From contig SLAO01000037.1 of NCBI GenBank assembly GCA_007126835.1, positions 1 to 9,465 of the forward strand: a DNA stretch of 9,465 bases. The letters run 5' to 3'. Below, piece after piece: positions 1-6,745 of this stretch (the first letter of the stretch is position 1; every line of letters begins with the position of its first letter). The translations under genes and the position numbers were made by a program. The notes beneath the pieces were generated by a model. That model was not told where the DNA came from and did not search any database. It saw only the letters and a program-made list of their open reading frames with translations. This stretch comes from Nitriliruptorales bacterium (GTDB lineage Bacteria > Actinomycetota > Nitriliruptoria > Euzebyales > Egibacteraceae).

Positions 1-639
1 GACACGCTCCCCCGTCTCGTGATGTGGCGAGGCGCCGTTGGGTCCCGACCCCACGATCACGAAGTTCACCTGCTCATGGCCCTCGTCGATGATCAAGTCC
101 GCGATGTCGCGCCCCGCCTCGCCCTCGCTTCGCCCCGGTCGCAGGATCTCCGGCACCTGAGCGTGGACCCGGTCGATGGCCCGGGCCGCCCGCCGGAGTG
201 CGTCGATCTCACTGGCGCCCTTGCGCATGCGCAATGGCCCCACGATGTCGGACGCCAGGGTCCAGCGCGCCTCGGGCAGCGTCCCCTGCAGCCCGAGGAC
301 GAACATCGCCCACAGGCGATCACCTACCGCGAGACGGCCCCGGCGATCCACCCCGTCGAGCAGGCGTACCACCAAGCCGAACGGGTCGTCGGTCTCCTCG
401 AACGTCACCAGCTCCAGCCCTTCTGGCAGACCGCTGTCCTTGGCGCGCTGGGCCTCGAGACGGGGGACGACGAGGCCGTGGCGACCGTCGGCGCGGGCGA
501 CGAGCAACGTGAGCCGTTCCAGGGGCAAGGCCACGTAGCCGGTCAGGTAGCGAAGGTCGGCCCCGGGCCCGATCAGCAGCGCCTCGGTGTCGGATTCGGC
601 CATCGCGGTTGCCGCACGGTCGAGTTGGTTGGTGGACAT
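1..639 (-). CDS. M24-family metallopeptidase (Xaa-Pro aminopeptidase-like), 3' end outside window
   Basis: This partial gene gives 213 residues starting MSTNQLDRA and runs off the left edge without a stop. Residues 1 to about 130 resemble the creatinase/prolidase N-terminal domain, with GPGADLRYLTGY near the start. Residues from about 140 look like the start of the pita-bread catalytic fold: MRKGASEIDALRRAARAID, then FVIVGSGPNGASPHHETG. The His in that last motif matches the conserved His ahead of the metal site in aminopeptidase P. The metal ligands themselves (Asp, Asp, His, Glu, Glu) would lie beyond the window, so activity cannot be judged. The family removes the residue before proline from peptides in the cytoplasm. 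The ATG at 639 follows a GAGGTCGAGG purine stretch; an in-frame GTG at 657 is an alternative that adds six residues. It lies 66 bases downstream of the lipid kinase gene and may be cotranscribed. Mycobacteria carry an M24 gene (pepE) in the same neighbourhood; orthology is inferred. Confidence 0.88.
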   Translation of the reverse strand, partial: MSTNQLDRAATAMAESDTEALLIGPGADLRYLTGYVALPLERLTLLVARADGRHGLVVPRLEAQRAKDSGLPEGLELVTFEETDDPFGLVVRLLDGVDRRGRLAVGDRLWAMFVLGLQGTLPEARWTLASDIVGPLRMRKGASEIDALRRAARAIDRVHAQVPEILRPGRSEGEAGRDIADLIIDEGHEQVNFVIVGSGPNGASPHHETGERV

Positions 640-705
640 CGACGACCTCGACCTCACTGGCTGTCGTTGGGAGCAGGCCTCATCCCAGGAGATGCTAGCG
701 GTCGA

Positions 706-1632
706 TCACACCTTGAACGTCAGCGCTCCGCGCAGCAAGCGGAACGACGCGGGCGTGCGGCCGAGGAACTCGCCGTCGGCCTCCACGGCCATCGCCGGTG
801 AGGCGTCCACGTCGAGGTGGGGCGACTGCCACTCGGAGATCTGCGGGTTGGGCAGGTGCTGGCCTTGGAACAGCTGCGTGGTCAGGCGGAAGACCTGCCC
901 TGCGTCGCCGGTGAACGCCAGCACGTTGAAACGCGCGTCGTCGGGCATGGCCCGCGGCGCAACGCGCATCCCCCCACCAAAGAACTGCCCGTTGGCGACG
1001 ACGAGCTCGATGATGTCCTCGGTCCGGGAGGCATGCGCGAGGCCCAGCTGCGCGGTCGAGCGCTCCACCGCGCGAATGCCCCCCCATGCCGAGAACAGGT
1101 AGCGAAACCGGCCCAGGGCGCGAGGAAGGCGCGCGGCGATGCGGACCACCTCGGCGCCGTAGCCGGCCTGGGCACAGTTGACAAAATGCCGGGTCAGAGG
1201 GTTGCCGTCGACCCCGACGCATTCGACGATCCCGACGTCAACCGCCATCGTGCCCGGTTTGGCCAGACGCCTGGCGGCCAGCCGGGGCCGCAGGTGTACC
1301 CCGACCGTGCGCGTGAAGTCGGCGCCCGTCCCGGTCGGCACCGCGCCGACGACCAGGTCCTCCGCGATGGCCGTGCCGTCCTTGAACAGGCCATCGACGA
1401 CCCCGCCGAGCGTGCCGTCGCCCCCGACAGCCACGAGGTAGCGGAACCCCTCGTCCACAGCGTCGCGCGCCCGCTGCGACGCGTCGTCCGGGCTCCGCGT
1501 CTCGACGACGTCGTGCTCGAGCCCGTATTCGTCGAGCGCCGTGCGAAGCTGCGCCAGCGTGCGCCGCCCCGCCCGCGCCCGACCCGCTCGAGGGTTGGCG
1601 ATCAGTCGAGCGGGACCCAACGGGGAGGACAT
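706..1632 (-). CDS. Diacylglycerol kinase-family lipid kinase (YegS/BmrU/DgkB type)
   Basis: The gene encodes 308 residues, the usual size of bacterial soluble lipid kinases that use ATP to phosphorylate diacylglycerol or related lipids at the inner face of the membrane. The N-terminal strand and loop (LIANPRAGR, 10-18) and the nucleotide-binding GGDGT (70-74) are typical. PTGTGADFTR (99-108) matches the second nucleotide loop, usually GTGNDFAR. NGQFFGGGMRVAPRA fits the region linking to the C-terminal beta domain, and DGE (286-288) is the conserved acidic motif near the end. Two usual residues differ: GGDGT is followed by LGG instead of LNE, and Asn in GTGND is Ala. Homologues in actinobacteria take part in phospholipid turnover or glycolipid synthesis, but the substrate cannot be read from sequence. 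The ATG at 1632 follows GGAAAGG with about 9 bases spacing. A tandem repeat fills most of the 135-bp leader separating it from the helicase gene. Confidence 0.93.
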   Translation of the reverse strand: MSSPLGPARLIANPRAGRARAGRRTLAQLRTALDEYGLEHDVVETRSPDDASQRARDAVDEGFRYLVAVGGDGTLGGVVDGLFKDGTAIAEDLVVGAVPTGTGADFTRTVGVHLRPRLAARRLAKPGTMAVDVGIVECVGVDGNPLTRHFVNCAQAGYGAEVVRIAARLPRALGRFRYLFSAWGGIRAVERSTAQLGLAHASRTEDIIELVVANGQFFGGGMRVAPRAMPDDARFNVLAFTGDAGQVFRLTTQLFQGQHLPNPQISEWQSPHLDVDASPAMAVEADGEFLGRTPASFRLLRGALTFKV

Positions 1633-1647
1633 CGACGGTGCCTTTCC

Positions 1648-1723
1648 GCTACCGCTTCGCTACATGAGCGGCCTGCTCGGGGCCGCTACCGCTGCGCTAC
1701 ATGAGCGGCCTGCTCGCGGGGCC
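1648..1723 (-). repeat. Two tandem 37/39-bp intergenic repeats with hairpin potential
   Basis: Two adjacent copies lie at 1648-1684 and 1685-1723. They share a 34-base core differing at one position (T or G in the plus strand, at 1657 and 1694), and the second copy carries two extra bases near its end. On the minus strand each copy contains CCGCTCATGTAGCG followed by AGCGGTAGC. In the first-transcribed copy GGCCGCT can pair with AGCGGCC across about 16 bases; the other copy pairs CCGCT with AGCGG. The repeat ends 15 bases before the lipid kinase start, so the structure lies just upstream of its ribosome binding site. I see no T-tract that would make it a classical intrinsic terminator. Confidence 0.85.
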
Positions 1724-1767
1724 GCAGCCTGCAGCATGGCAGCGTTGACGCGCTGTCGCGAACCTCC

Positions 1768-4512
1768 CTACAGGCCGGCGTGGGCGACGACCCCGCGGAC
1801 CATCCGGCGTTGGGCCTGCTGCGCCATCGCCTCCAGCTCAGGGTCCTCGGCCACGTCGCGCAGCTGTCGCAGCAGGTCGGCGGTCTGCTTGATGTTGCGC
1901 ACGAAATCACCGGCGGTCATCACCGATCCGGCAAGCGCGTCGTCGAGCTCGGCACCCGACGTCCAGCGCCAGGCGATCTCTGCGAACCCGGCGTCGGGAG
2001 GGCGGGTCGTCGGCAGGTTGGCGTCCTCCTCCCGAGCCGCCAGGCGCTCCCATTCGGACTGTGCGGCATCGAGGCGCTCTGCCACCCGCGTCGTCGGCGC
2101 GACCGGCTCGGGGGGGTCCTTCTGCCGCGCCTCGTAGGTGAACGAACTGGCCACCGCGGCAAGGTCAGGCGCGTCGAGACCGGCCAGCACGCCGCGGCGA
2201 AGACACTGGGCCACCAGCAGATCCGTCTCGGCGTACAGCCCGGCAAGCTGCCGTCCCCGCCCAGTGGGCGCGGGCGCGGAGGCATCCCCTTCCAGATAGC
2301 CGAGCTCGGTGAGGATGTCGACGATGCGGTCGAAGCGCGCCACCAGCGAGCCGGTGCGCCGAGAGATCTGCTCCTCGAGCTTGGCGGTGTCCTCGGCGAG
2401 GCGGTCGTGACGGTGGGCCCACTCTTCGATCTCTGGCAGCTCGGGGTCGGCGTGGACGGGGTGGGCGCGCACCTGCTCGCGCAGGCGAGCCGCCTCGACG
2501 GTCGATGTCGAATCCGCTGCCTCGCTCGGGCCCCGCCACCGGCTTCGCACGGGCACCTCAACCCGCCGGAGCGCGTTGGCGACCTCCTTGCGGTAAGCAG
2601 CCTGCCTGGGCCCGCCGGCGTCGGGCAGGCTGACCTGCCCCACCTTCTGCGGCGGTTGGTCCAGCTCGCGCGGACCGATCCGGGTCAGCTTGTGATCGGG
2701 CGTGACGACCTGAGCGATCGGGATCCCCGACTTCGTCCGGTGACCGCCCACCACCGCGACGACCTCGTCGTCGTCGACGGCGACGACGTCACCGGGAGCC
2801 AGCGCCGCCAGACCCTCGTGAACGGCGTTCGCGCGGGCGTTGCGCCGTCGCTTGGCGCCTTGGCCCTCGACCCGGGACAGCATTCGGCGCAGCGACCAGT
2901 ACTCGGCGAAGTCGCCTCGCGACGACACGAGGTTCTCCGCATAGCCAGCAAGGGCGCGTCGGTTGCGCGCGAGGCGCTCGGAGTCGTCGGCGACGCCCGC
3001 GTCGGTCTGCCACTGCGCGAACGAGCGCGCCAGCAGCGATTCGGCGGTCGCCCGGTCGTGGCGGCGCAGCATGTTGACCGCCATGTTGTATGAGGGGGTG
3101 AACCGCGAGCGCAGCGGCTCGACGCGCCGACCCACCAGCGAGGCCACCGTCGCGAAGTCCACATCGGTCTGGTGCATCACCACGGCGTGTCCGCGCTTGT
3201 CGAGGCCGCGCCGCCCCGCACGGCCGGTGAGTTGGGTGAACTGCCCGGACGTCAAGAGGGCGTGCTGCTGGCCGTCCCACTTCTCGAGGCGCTCGATGAC
3301 CACGGTACGAGCGGGCATGTTGATCCCCAGCGCCAGCGTCTCGGTGGCGAAGCACACTCGGAGAAGGCCCCGGACGAACAGCTCCTCGACGGCCTCCTTG
3401 AACGCGGGGACCATGCCGGCGTGGTGCGCGGCGATCCCGCGCTCGAGCCCCGCAAGCCACGGGCCGAAGCCGAGCACGCCGAGGTCGTCGGCCGAGAGCT
3501 CCGCCACGCGCTCATCTACCACGCTGCGAATGCTGGCCCGCTCCTCCTCAGAGGTCAGCGAGAGGCCGTCGCTGACGAGCTGGCCGACCGCCGCGTCGCA
3601 GCCCTGCCGGCTGAAGACGAACACGATCGCAGGAAGCCAGTGCCGCTCGGCCAGGGTCTGGACCAAGGCCGACCTCCGCGGTGGGCGGACTCGCGTGCCC
3701 CCCGGCGCCCGGCCGCCCCGCCGGCCACGCCGCCCCCCCGACTGCTGACGCTCCAGCATGACGATGTCGGGGTTGGGCACGCCGCCCTTGCCCTGCTTGG
3801 CGGCCTCGATCTTCGCGTGTTTGGGCTTGCGCCCACTGTGCTTGCCGCCGGCACGAAACACCGGCTCGAGCCGGTCGTTGAACGCGTAGTGGTAGTCCAG
3901 GGGGACGGGCCGTCGATCCGAGATGACGACCTCACAGCCCTGCGGCGCGGGGTCCTCCCCGGCATCGGCGAGGGCTGCCCCGCGCACCCAGTCCAACCAG
4001 GCACCGAACTCCTCGGCGTTCGACACGGTTGCCGACAGGCACGCGAGCTGCACGCCGGCGGGCAGCTGGACGATGACCTCCTCCCAGACGGCGCCGCGTT
4101 CGCGGTCGGCCAGGTAGTGGACCTCGTCGAGCACCACAGCTTCCAAGCCAGCCAGGGTGGGCGAGGCCTCGTAGAGCATGTTGCGCAGGACCTCGGTGGT
4201 CATGACCACGACGGGGGCGTCCCCGCGGATTGAGCGGTCGCCGGTCAGCAGCCCCACACGGTCGATGCCGTACACCTCGCACAGCTCGTCGTACTTCTGG
4301 TTCGACAGCGCCTTGATCGGGGTGGTGTAGAAGCACTTGCGGTCGCGCTGCAGCGCACGCCAGACCGCGTACTCGCCGACCACGGTCTTGCCGGCGCCGG
4401 TGGGGGCCGCGACCAGCACGCTGGTGCCACGCTCGAGGGCGCGCAGGCCATCGAGTTGGAAGTCGTCGAGAGCGAAGGCCAGGCGGTCCGCGAAGACCTC
4501 GGGGCTGGGCAC
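1768..4512 (-). CDS. helY: Ski2-like DEVH-box helicase (HelY/Mtr4 type)
   Basis: This 914-residue protein is a superfamily 2 ATP-dependent helicase of the Ski2/Mtr4 group, likely acting on RNA in the cytoplasm. The motifs appear in order: APTGAGKT (36-43, motif I), TTPIKALSNQKY (63-74, Ia), TGDRSIRGDAPVVVMTTEVL (90-109), DEVH (129-132, II), LSATVSN (III), FVFSRQGCDAA (IV), ETLALGINMPARTVV (about 391-405, V) and QLTGRAGRRGLDKRG (about 427-441, VI). The last ~180 residues, with FTYEARQ, fit the DSHCT domain of this family. Length matches mycobacterial HelY (about 900). An Arg/Gly-rich segment, GGRRGRRGGRAPGGTR, sits near residues 255-275 between the two RecA domains. Translation starts with GTG, one base after the tatC stop and about 8 bases after GGAG inside tatC, so coupling is likely. 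Mycobacterial helY also follows tatA-tatC. The family is certain; the exact RNA substrate is unknown. Confidence 0.96.
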   Translation of the reverse strand: MPSPEVFADRLAFALDDFQLDGLRALERGTSVLVAAPTGAGKTVVGEYAVWRALQRDRKCFYTTPIKALSNQKYDELCEVYGIDRVGLLTGDRSIRGDAPVVVMTTEVLRNMLYEASPTLAGLEAVVLDEVHYLADRERGAVWEEVIVQLPAGVQLACLSATVSNAEEFGAWLDWVRGAALADAGEDPAPQGCEVVISDRRPVPLDYHYAFNDRLEPVFRAGGKHSGRKPKHAKIEAAKQGKGGVPNPDIVMLERQQSGGRRGRRGGRAPGGTRVRPPRRSALVQTLAERHWLPAIVFVFSRQGCDAAVGQLVSDGLSLTSEEERASIRSVVDERVAELSADDLGVLGFGPWLAGLERGIAAHHAGMVPAFKEAVEELFVRGLLRVCFATETLALGINMPARTVVIERLEKWDGQQHALLTSGQFTQLTGRAGRRGLDKRGHAVVMHQTDVDFATVASLVGRRVEPLRSRFTPSYNMAVNMLRRHDRATAESLLARSFAQWQTDAGVADDSERLARNRRALAGYAENLVSSRGDFAEYWSLRRMLSRVEGQGAKRRRNARANAVHEGLAALAPGDVVAVDDDEVVAVVGGHRTKSGIPIAQVVTPDHKLTRIGPRELDQPPQKVGQVSLPDAGGPRQAAYRKEVANALRRVEVPVRSRWRGPSEAADSTSTVEAARLREQVRAHPVHADPELPEIEEWAHRHDRLAEDTAKLEEQISRRTGSLVARFDRIVDILTELGYLEGDASAPAPTGRGRQLAGLYAETDLLVAQCLRRGVLAGLDAPDLAAVASSFTYEARQKDPPEPVAPTTRVAERLDAAQSEWERLAAREEDANLPTTRPPDAGFAEIAWRWTSGAELDDALAGSVMTAGDFVRNIKQTADLLRQLRDVAEDPELEAMAQQAQRRMVRGVVAHAGL

Positions 4513-4513
4513 G

Positions 4514-5338
4514 CTAGGTCTCCAACCCCTGACGCTGTCGCCGTTTGGCCTTGATCCGGGCCAGGATGACGCATCCTTCGTAGAAGACCAGCAGGGGCAA
4601 GGCCAACGCCGACATCGTGAACGGGTCGCCCGTGGGGGTGATGATCGCCGAGGCGACGAACGTGCCGAAGATCGCGTGACGGCGGTACTTGCGCAGCCCG
4701 TCGGGGCCGACGACGTCCATGAGGATGAGCATCGTCAGGATCAACGGGAACTCGAACGACAATCCGAACGCGATCACGGTGAACAGCATGAAGTCGACGT
4801 ACTCGCGCGCGGCCAGCAGCGGGAATAACCCCTCCCCGGCAAACGACAGCAGCAGCGCCAGGCCCCGGGGGATGACGAAGTACGCAAACGCCGCCCCGCC
4901 CAGGAACAAGATCCACCCGGCGATCAAGAACGGGATCGCGTAGCGCTTCTCGATCGGGCGCAGGCCCGGCATCACGAACCGCAGGATCTGGTAGCAGACC
5001 ACGGGAGCGGCGACTACCACCGCGACGATCGCGGCGATCTTGATCGAGATCGTCAACCCGTCGAGCACGCGGGTGACGATCAGTGCGCACTCGTCGCCCC
5101 CCGAGACCGCGGCTGGGCCCGCGCGAACGCCATCGGGAAGGTTGCAGTAGGGCTCGCGAATCAGCGCCAGCACTTGCTCGCGCAAGACGAAACCCACCGC
5201 GAACCCGATGGCAAGCGCCAGCAGGCTCTTGCCGATGCGACTGCGCAGCTCGTGGAGATGCTCCACGAGCGTCATCTCGCCGCCGCGGGGCTCCCCTTCT
5301 CCTCCCGCCGCGTCACGTGGGGTCGCTGTCGCGGTCAT
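4514..5338 (-). CDS. tatC: Sec-independent (twin-arginine) translocase subunit TatC
   Basis: TatC is the six-span receptor of the Tat system, which binds twin-arginine signal peptides and exports folded proteins across the cytoplasmic membrane. The 274-residue product shows the cytoplasmic N-terminal motif EHLHELRSR (26-34), YQILRFVMPGLRPIEKRY (116-133, Glu130 being the conserved loop Glu), FGLSFEFP with membrane Glu196, and FVASAIITPTGDP with Asp238. The first extracytoplasmic loop has Cys65 and Cys84, which could pair. Six hydrophobic segments can be seen. The ATG at 5338 is 28 bases after the tatA stop but lacks a clear Shine-Dalgarno sequence; a second ATG at 5275, right before the conserved motif, is an alternative that removes 21 low-complexity residues. 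A very stable hairpin (5248-5270) lies just inside the gene. The downstream helicase starts one base after this stop. No tatB is visible in the window. Confidence 0.97.
   Translation of the reverse strand: MTATATPRDAAGGEGEPRGGEMTLVEHLHELRSRIGKSLLALAIGFAVGFVLREQVLALIREPYCNLPDGVRAGPAAVSGGDECALIVTRVLDGLTISIKIAAIVAVVVAAPVVCYQILRFVMPGLRPIEKRYAIPFLIAGWILFLGGAAFAYFVIPRGLALLLSFAGEGLFPLLAAREYVDFMLFTVIAFGLSFEFPLILTMLILMDVVGPDGLRKYRRHAIFGTFVASAIITPTGDPFTMSALALPLLVFYEGCVILARIKAKRRQRQGLET
5248..5270 (-). promoter_or_regulatory. Perfect 10-bp inverted repeat with 3-base loop near tatC start
   Basis: The arms GCTCGTGGAG and CTCCACGAGC pair perfectly around the triplet CAT on the minus strand. In tatC mRNA this is codons 23-31 of the long form, reading through the conserved LVEHLHEL motif. 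It begins five bases after the alternative ATG at 5275. A role in tatC initiation or transcript stability is inference; part of the symmetry comes from the near-palindromic peptide sequence. Confidence 0.5.
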
Positions 5339-5366
5339 GCGCCGCTACGTGCCCGGCTGCAGAAGG

Positions 5367-5600
5367 CTATGGAGACGAGGAGGTGTCCGAGTGGTCGGCC
5401 TCTTCGCCTGCTGCCACTTCGTCTTCCTCGTCGATCTCGGCTTGGCCCTCGGTCACGCCCTTTTTGAAGCTCGTGATCGTCTTGCCGACCGCACCACCGA
5501 GCTCGGGCAGCTTCTTGGCCCCGAACAGCAGCACGACGATCCCAAGGATCAGGATCAGCTCAGGCCCCTGCGGGATCGTGAACCCGAATATTGCAGGCAT
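5367..5600 (-). CDS. tatA: Twin-arginine translocase subunit TatA
   Basis: This 77-residue protein has the exact layout of TatA, the small subunit that assembles on TatBC to let folded proteins cross the membrane. A short N-terminal stretch is followed by one membrane span (about 14-26, ELILILGIVVLLF), the hinge Phe26-Gly27, and the amphipathic helix KKLPELGGAVGKTITSFKKG (29-48). The tail (about 55-77) is acidic and likely disordered, as in other TatA proteins. The ATG at 5600 is preceded by AGGAGG with five bases spacing, the best ribosome binding site in the window, in keeping with the excess of TatA over TatC in cells. The gene lies 28 bases downstream of an 85-aa membrane protein and 28 bases upstream of tatC. 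Confidence 0.97.
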   Translation of the reverse strand: MPAIFGFTIPQGPELILILGIVVLLFGAKKLPELGGAVGKTITSFKKGVTEGQAEIDEEDEVAAGEEADHSDTSSSP

Positions 5601-5628
5601 ACTCGCCTCCTGGTCGCTGGATCCCAGT

Positions 5629-5886
5629 CTACGGGGTCTCGCCGGTCTGGCGTGGGTCTTTCTGCTCGGCGTTTCGGGACGTCCGGTCCTGAAGAGCGGC
5701 GAGCTCCGTCTGAGTAACTGCCACCTCGTCGCCCAGCTCTGCAGCCAGGGGTCGAAGACGGTCAGCGCTGCGTTCGACCCCGGCAGCGGACGCTTTGACC
5801 ACAGCCACGAGCCGTGCGGCGACGACCCCAGTGACCGCGATCACCACGACGACGATCGCCAGGGCGGTCACGACAAGCGCCGTCAT
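5629..5886 (-). CDS. Small single-span membrane protein of unknown function
   Basis: The 85-residue product starts with a strongly hydrophobic segment (about 4-26, rich in Val and Ala), then a charged helix-prone region (about 30-68) with heptad-like Leu, Val and Ala, and ends in a polar Lys/Arg/Glu tail. This layout, a membrane anchor followed by a short cytoplasmic coiled coil, is like the DUF948/YtxH-type small stress proteins, but I do not recognise a specific family. The TatA/TatB hinge motif (Phe-Gly with Pro-Glu-Leu) is absent, so it is not a TatB. The ATG at 5886 follows AAGGAA by six bases. It sits 76 bases after the slipin stop and 28 bases before tatA, so it is probably cotranscribed with the Tat genes. 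A real gene is supported by its ribosome binding site, spacing and clear membrane segment. Confidence 0.78.
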   Translation of the reverse strand: MTALVVTALAIVVVVIAVTGVVAARLVAVVKASAAGVERSADRLRPLAAELGDEVAVTQTELAALQDRTSRNAEQKDPRQTGETP

Positions 5887-5962
5887 CTCTTGTTCCTTGG
5901 CCTCGGGACCCGCCAGGATGCTCCCGCACGGCAGTCCGGCATCGGCCTTGACAGCGCGGGGC

Positions 5963-6745
5963 TCACGACGGCGAGCGCGGGATGCTCGGCGGCGTGACGT
6001 TCTCGAAGAAGCGGAGCATCTCGACGGGCAGCGGGAAGATCAGCGTCGAGTTCTTCTCCGCGGCCACCTCGGTCATCGTCGACAGCAGCCGCAGCTGCAG
6101 GGCGGCGGGGTGGCGCTCGAGCTGCTCGGCGGCCTGGGAGAGCGTCTCGGCGGCTTCCTGCTCGCCCTTGGCGTGGATGACCTTCGCGCGCCGGTCGCGC
6201 TCGGCCTCGGCCTGAGCGGCCATCGCGCGCCGCATCGACTCGGCCAGCTCGACGTCCTTGACCTCGACCACCGAAACCTTGACGCCCCACGGGTCGGTGT
6301 GGCTGTCGATGATCTCCTGGAGCTTGGCGTTGATCTCGTCTCGCTGCGTCAGGATGTCGTCGAGGTCGGCCTGCCCGATGATGCTGCGCAGCGTGGTCTG
6401 GGCGATCTGTGAGGTCGCAAAGCCGTAGTTCTCGACCTCGATCACCGCGTCGGCGGGGTCGATCACCCGGAAGTACGTGACCGCGTTGACGCGGACGGTG
6501 ACGTTGTCCTTGGTGATGATGTCCTGCGGCGGGATGTCCATCGTCACCGTCTGCAGGCTGACCTTCACCATCTTGTCGATGATCGGGATGATGAAGAACA
6601 ACCCCGGGCCCTTGGCGCCGCGCGAGCGCCCGAGGCGGAAGATGACCCCGCGCTCGTACTCCTTGACGATCTGGATGGACTGACTCAGCACGATCGCCAC
6701 CACGGCGACCGCGAGGGCGACACCGATCAGCGTGTCGAGGTCCAC
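5963..6745 (-). CDS. Slipin/stomatin-family SPFH (Band 7) protein
   Basis: The 260-residue product is a prokaryotic stomatin homologue. Residues 5-25 form an N-terminal membrane anchor. The SPFH/PHB domain follows (about 26-180): VKEYERGVIFRLGR, GPGLFFIIPIIDKM, then VTMDIPPQDIITKDNVTVRVNAVTYFRV, TTLRSIIGQADLDDIL and the DPWGVKVSVVEVKDVEL stretch characteristic of slipins. Residues about 185-235 are an Ala/Glu/Arg-rich helix (AMAAQAEAERDRRAKVIHAKGEQEAAE) used for oligomer assembly. Slipins form rings that scaffold membrane microdomains and are usually encoded next to NfeD, as here. The start is GTG at 6745, inside the end of nfeD, with AAGGAG five bases upstream; overlap with nfeD is 19 bases, so translation is probably coupled. 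An upstream Met is not available in frame with a better ribosome site. Confidence 0.96.
   Translation of the reverse strand: MDLDTLIGVALAVAVVAIVLSQSIQIVKEYERGVIFRLGRSRGAKGPGLFFIIPIIDKMVKVSLQTVTMDIPPQDIITKDNVTVRVNAVTYFRVIDPADAVIEVENYGFATSQIAQTTLRSIIGQADLDDILTQRDEINAKLQEIIDSHTDPWGVKVSVVEVKDVELAESMRRAMAAQAEAERDRRAKVIHAKGEQEAAETLSQAAEQLERHPAALQLRLLSTMTEVAAEKNSTLIFPLPVEMLRFFENVTPPSIPRSPS

Noticed and set aside
19..801. Plus-strand open frame of 260 codons at the left edge
   Set aside because: It is the antisense of the M24 peptidase and the end of the lipid kinase gene; the minus-strand translation shows clear family motifs.
1660..1737. A possible 25-codon minus-strand leader peptide running through the tandem repeat
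   Set aside because: It has no good ribosome binding site, ends inside the second repeat, and its composition only reflects the repeat.
1780..3093. Long plus-strand open frame of 437 codons (also similar ones at 817-1704 and 3172-4233)
   Set aside because: They lie fully antisense to the helicase and lipid kinase genes, whose motifs are unmistakable. Their products are low-complexity Arg/Gly/Pro/Leu-rich, as expected from the GC-rich antisense of real genes.
5948..5953. TTGACA resembling a -35 box on the plus strand
   Set aside because: No matching -10 box lies downstream, and it points into the antisense of the slipin gene.
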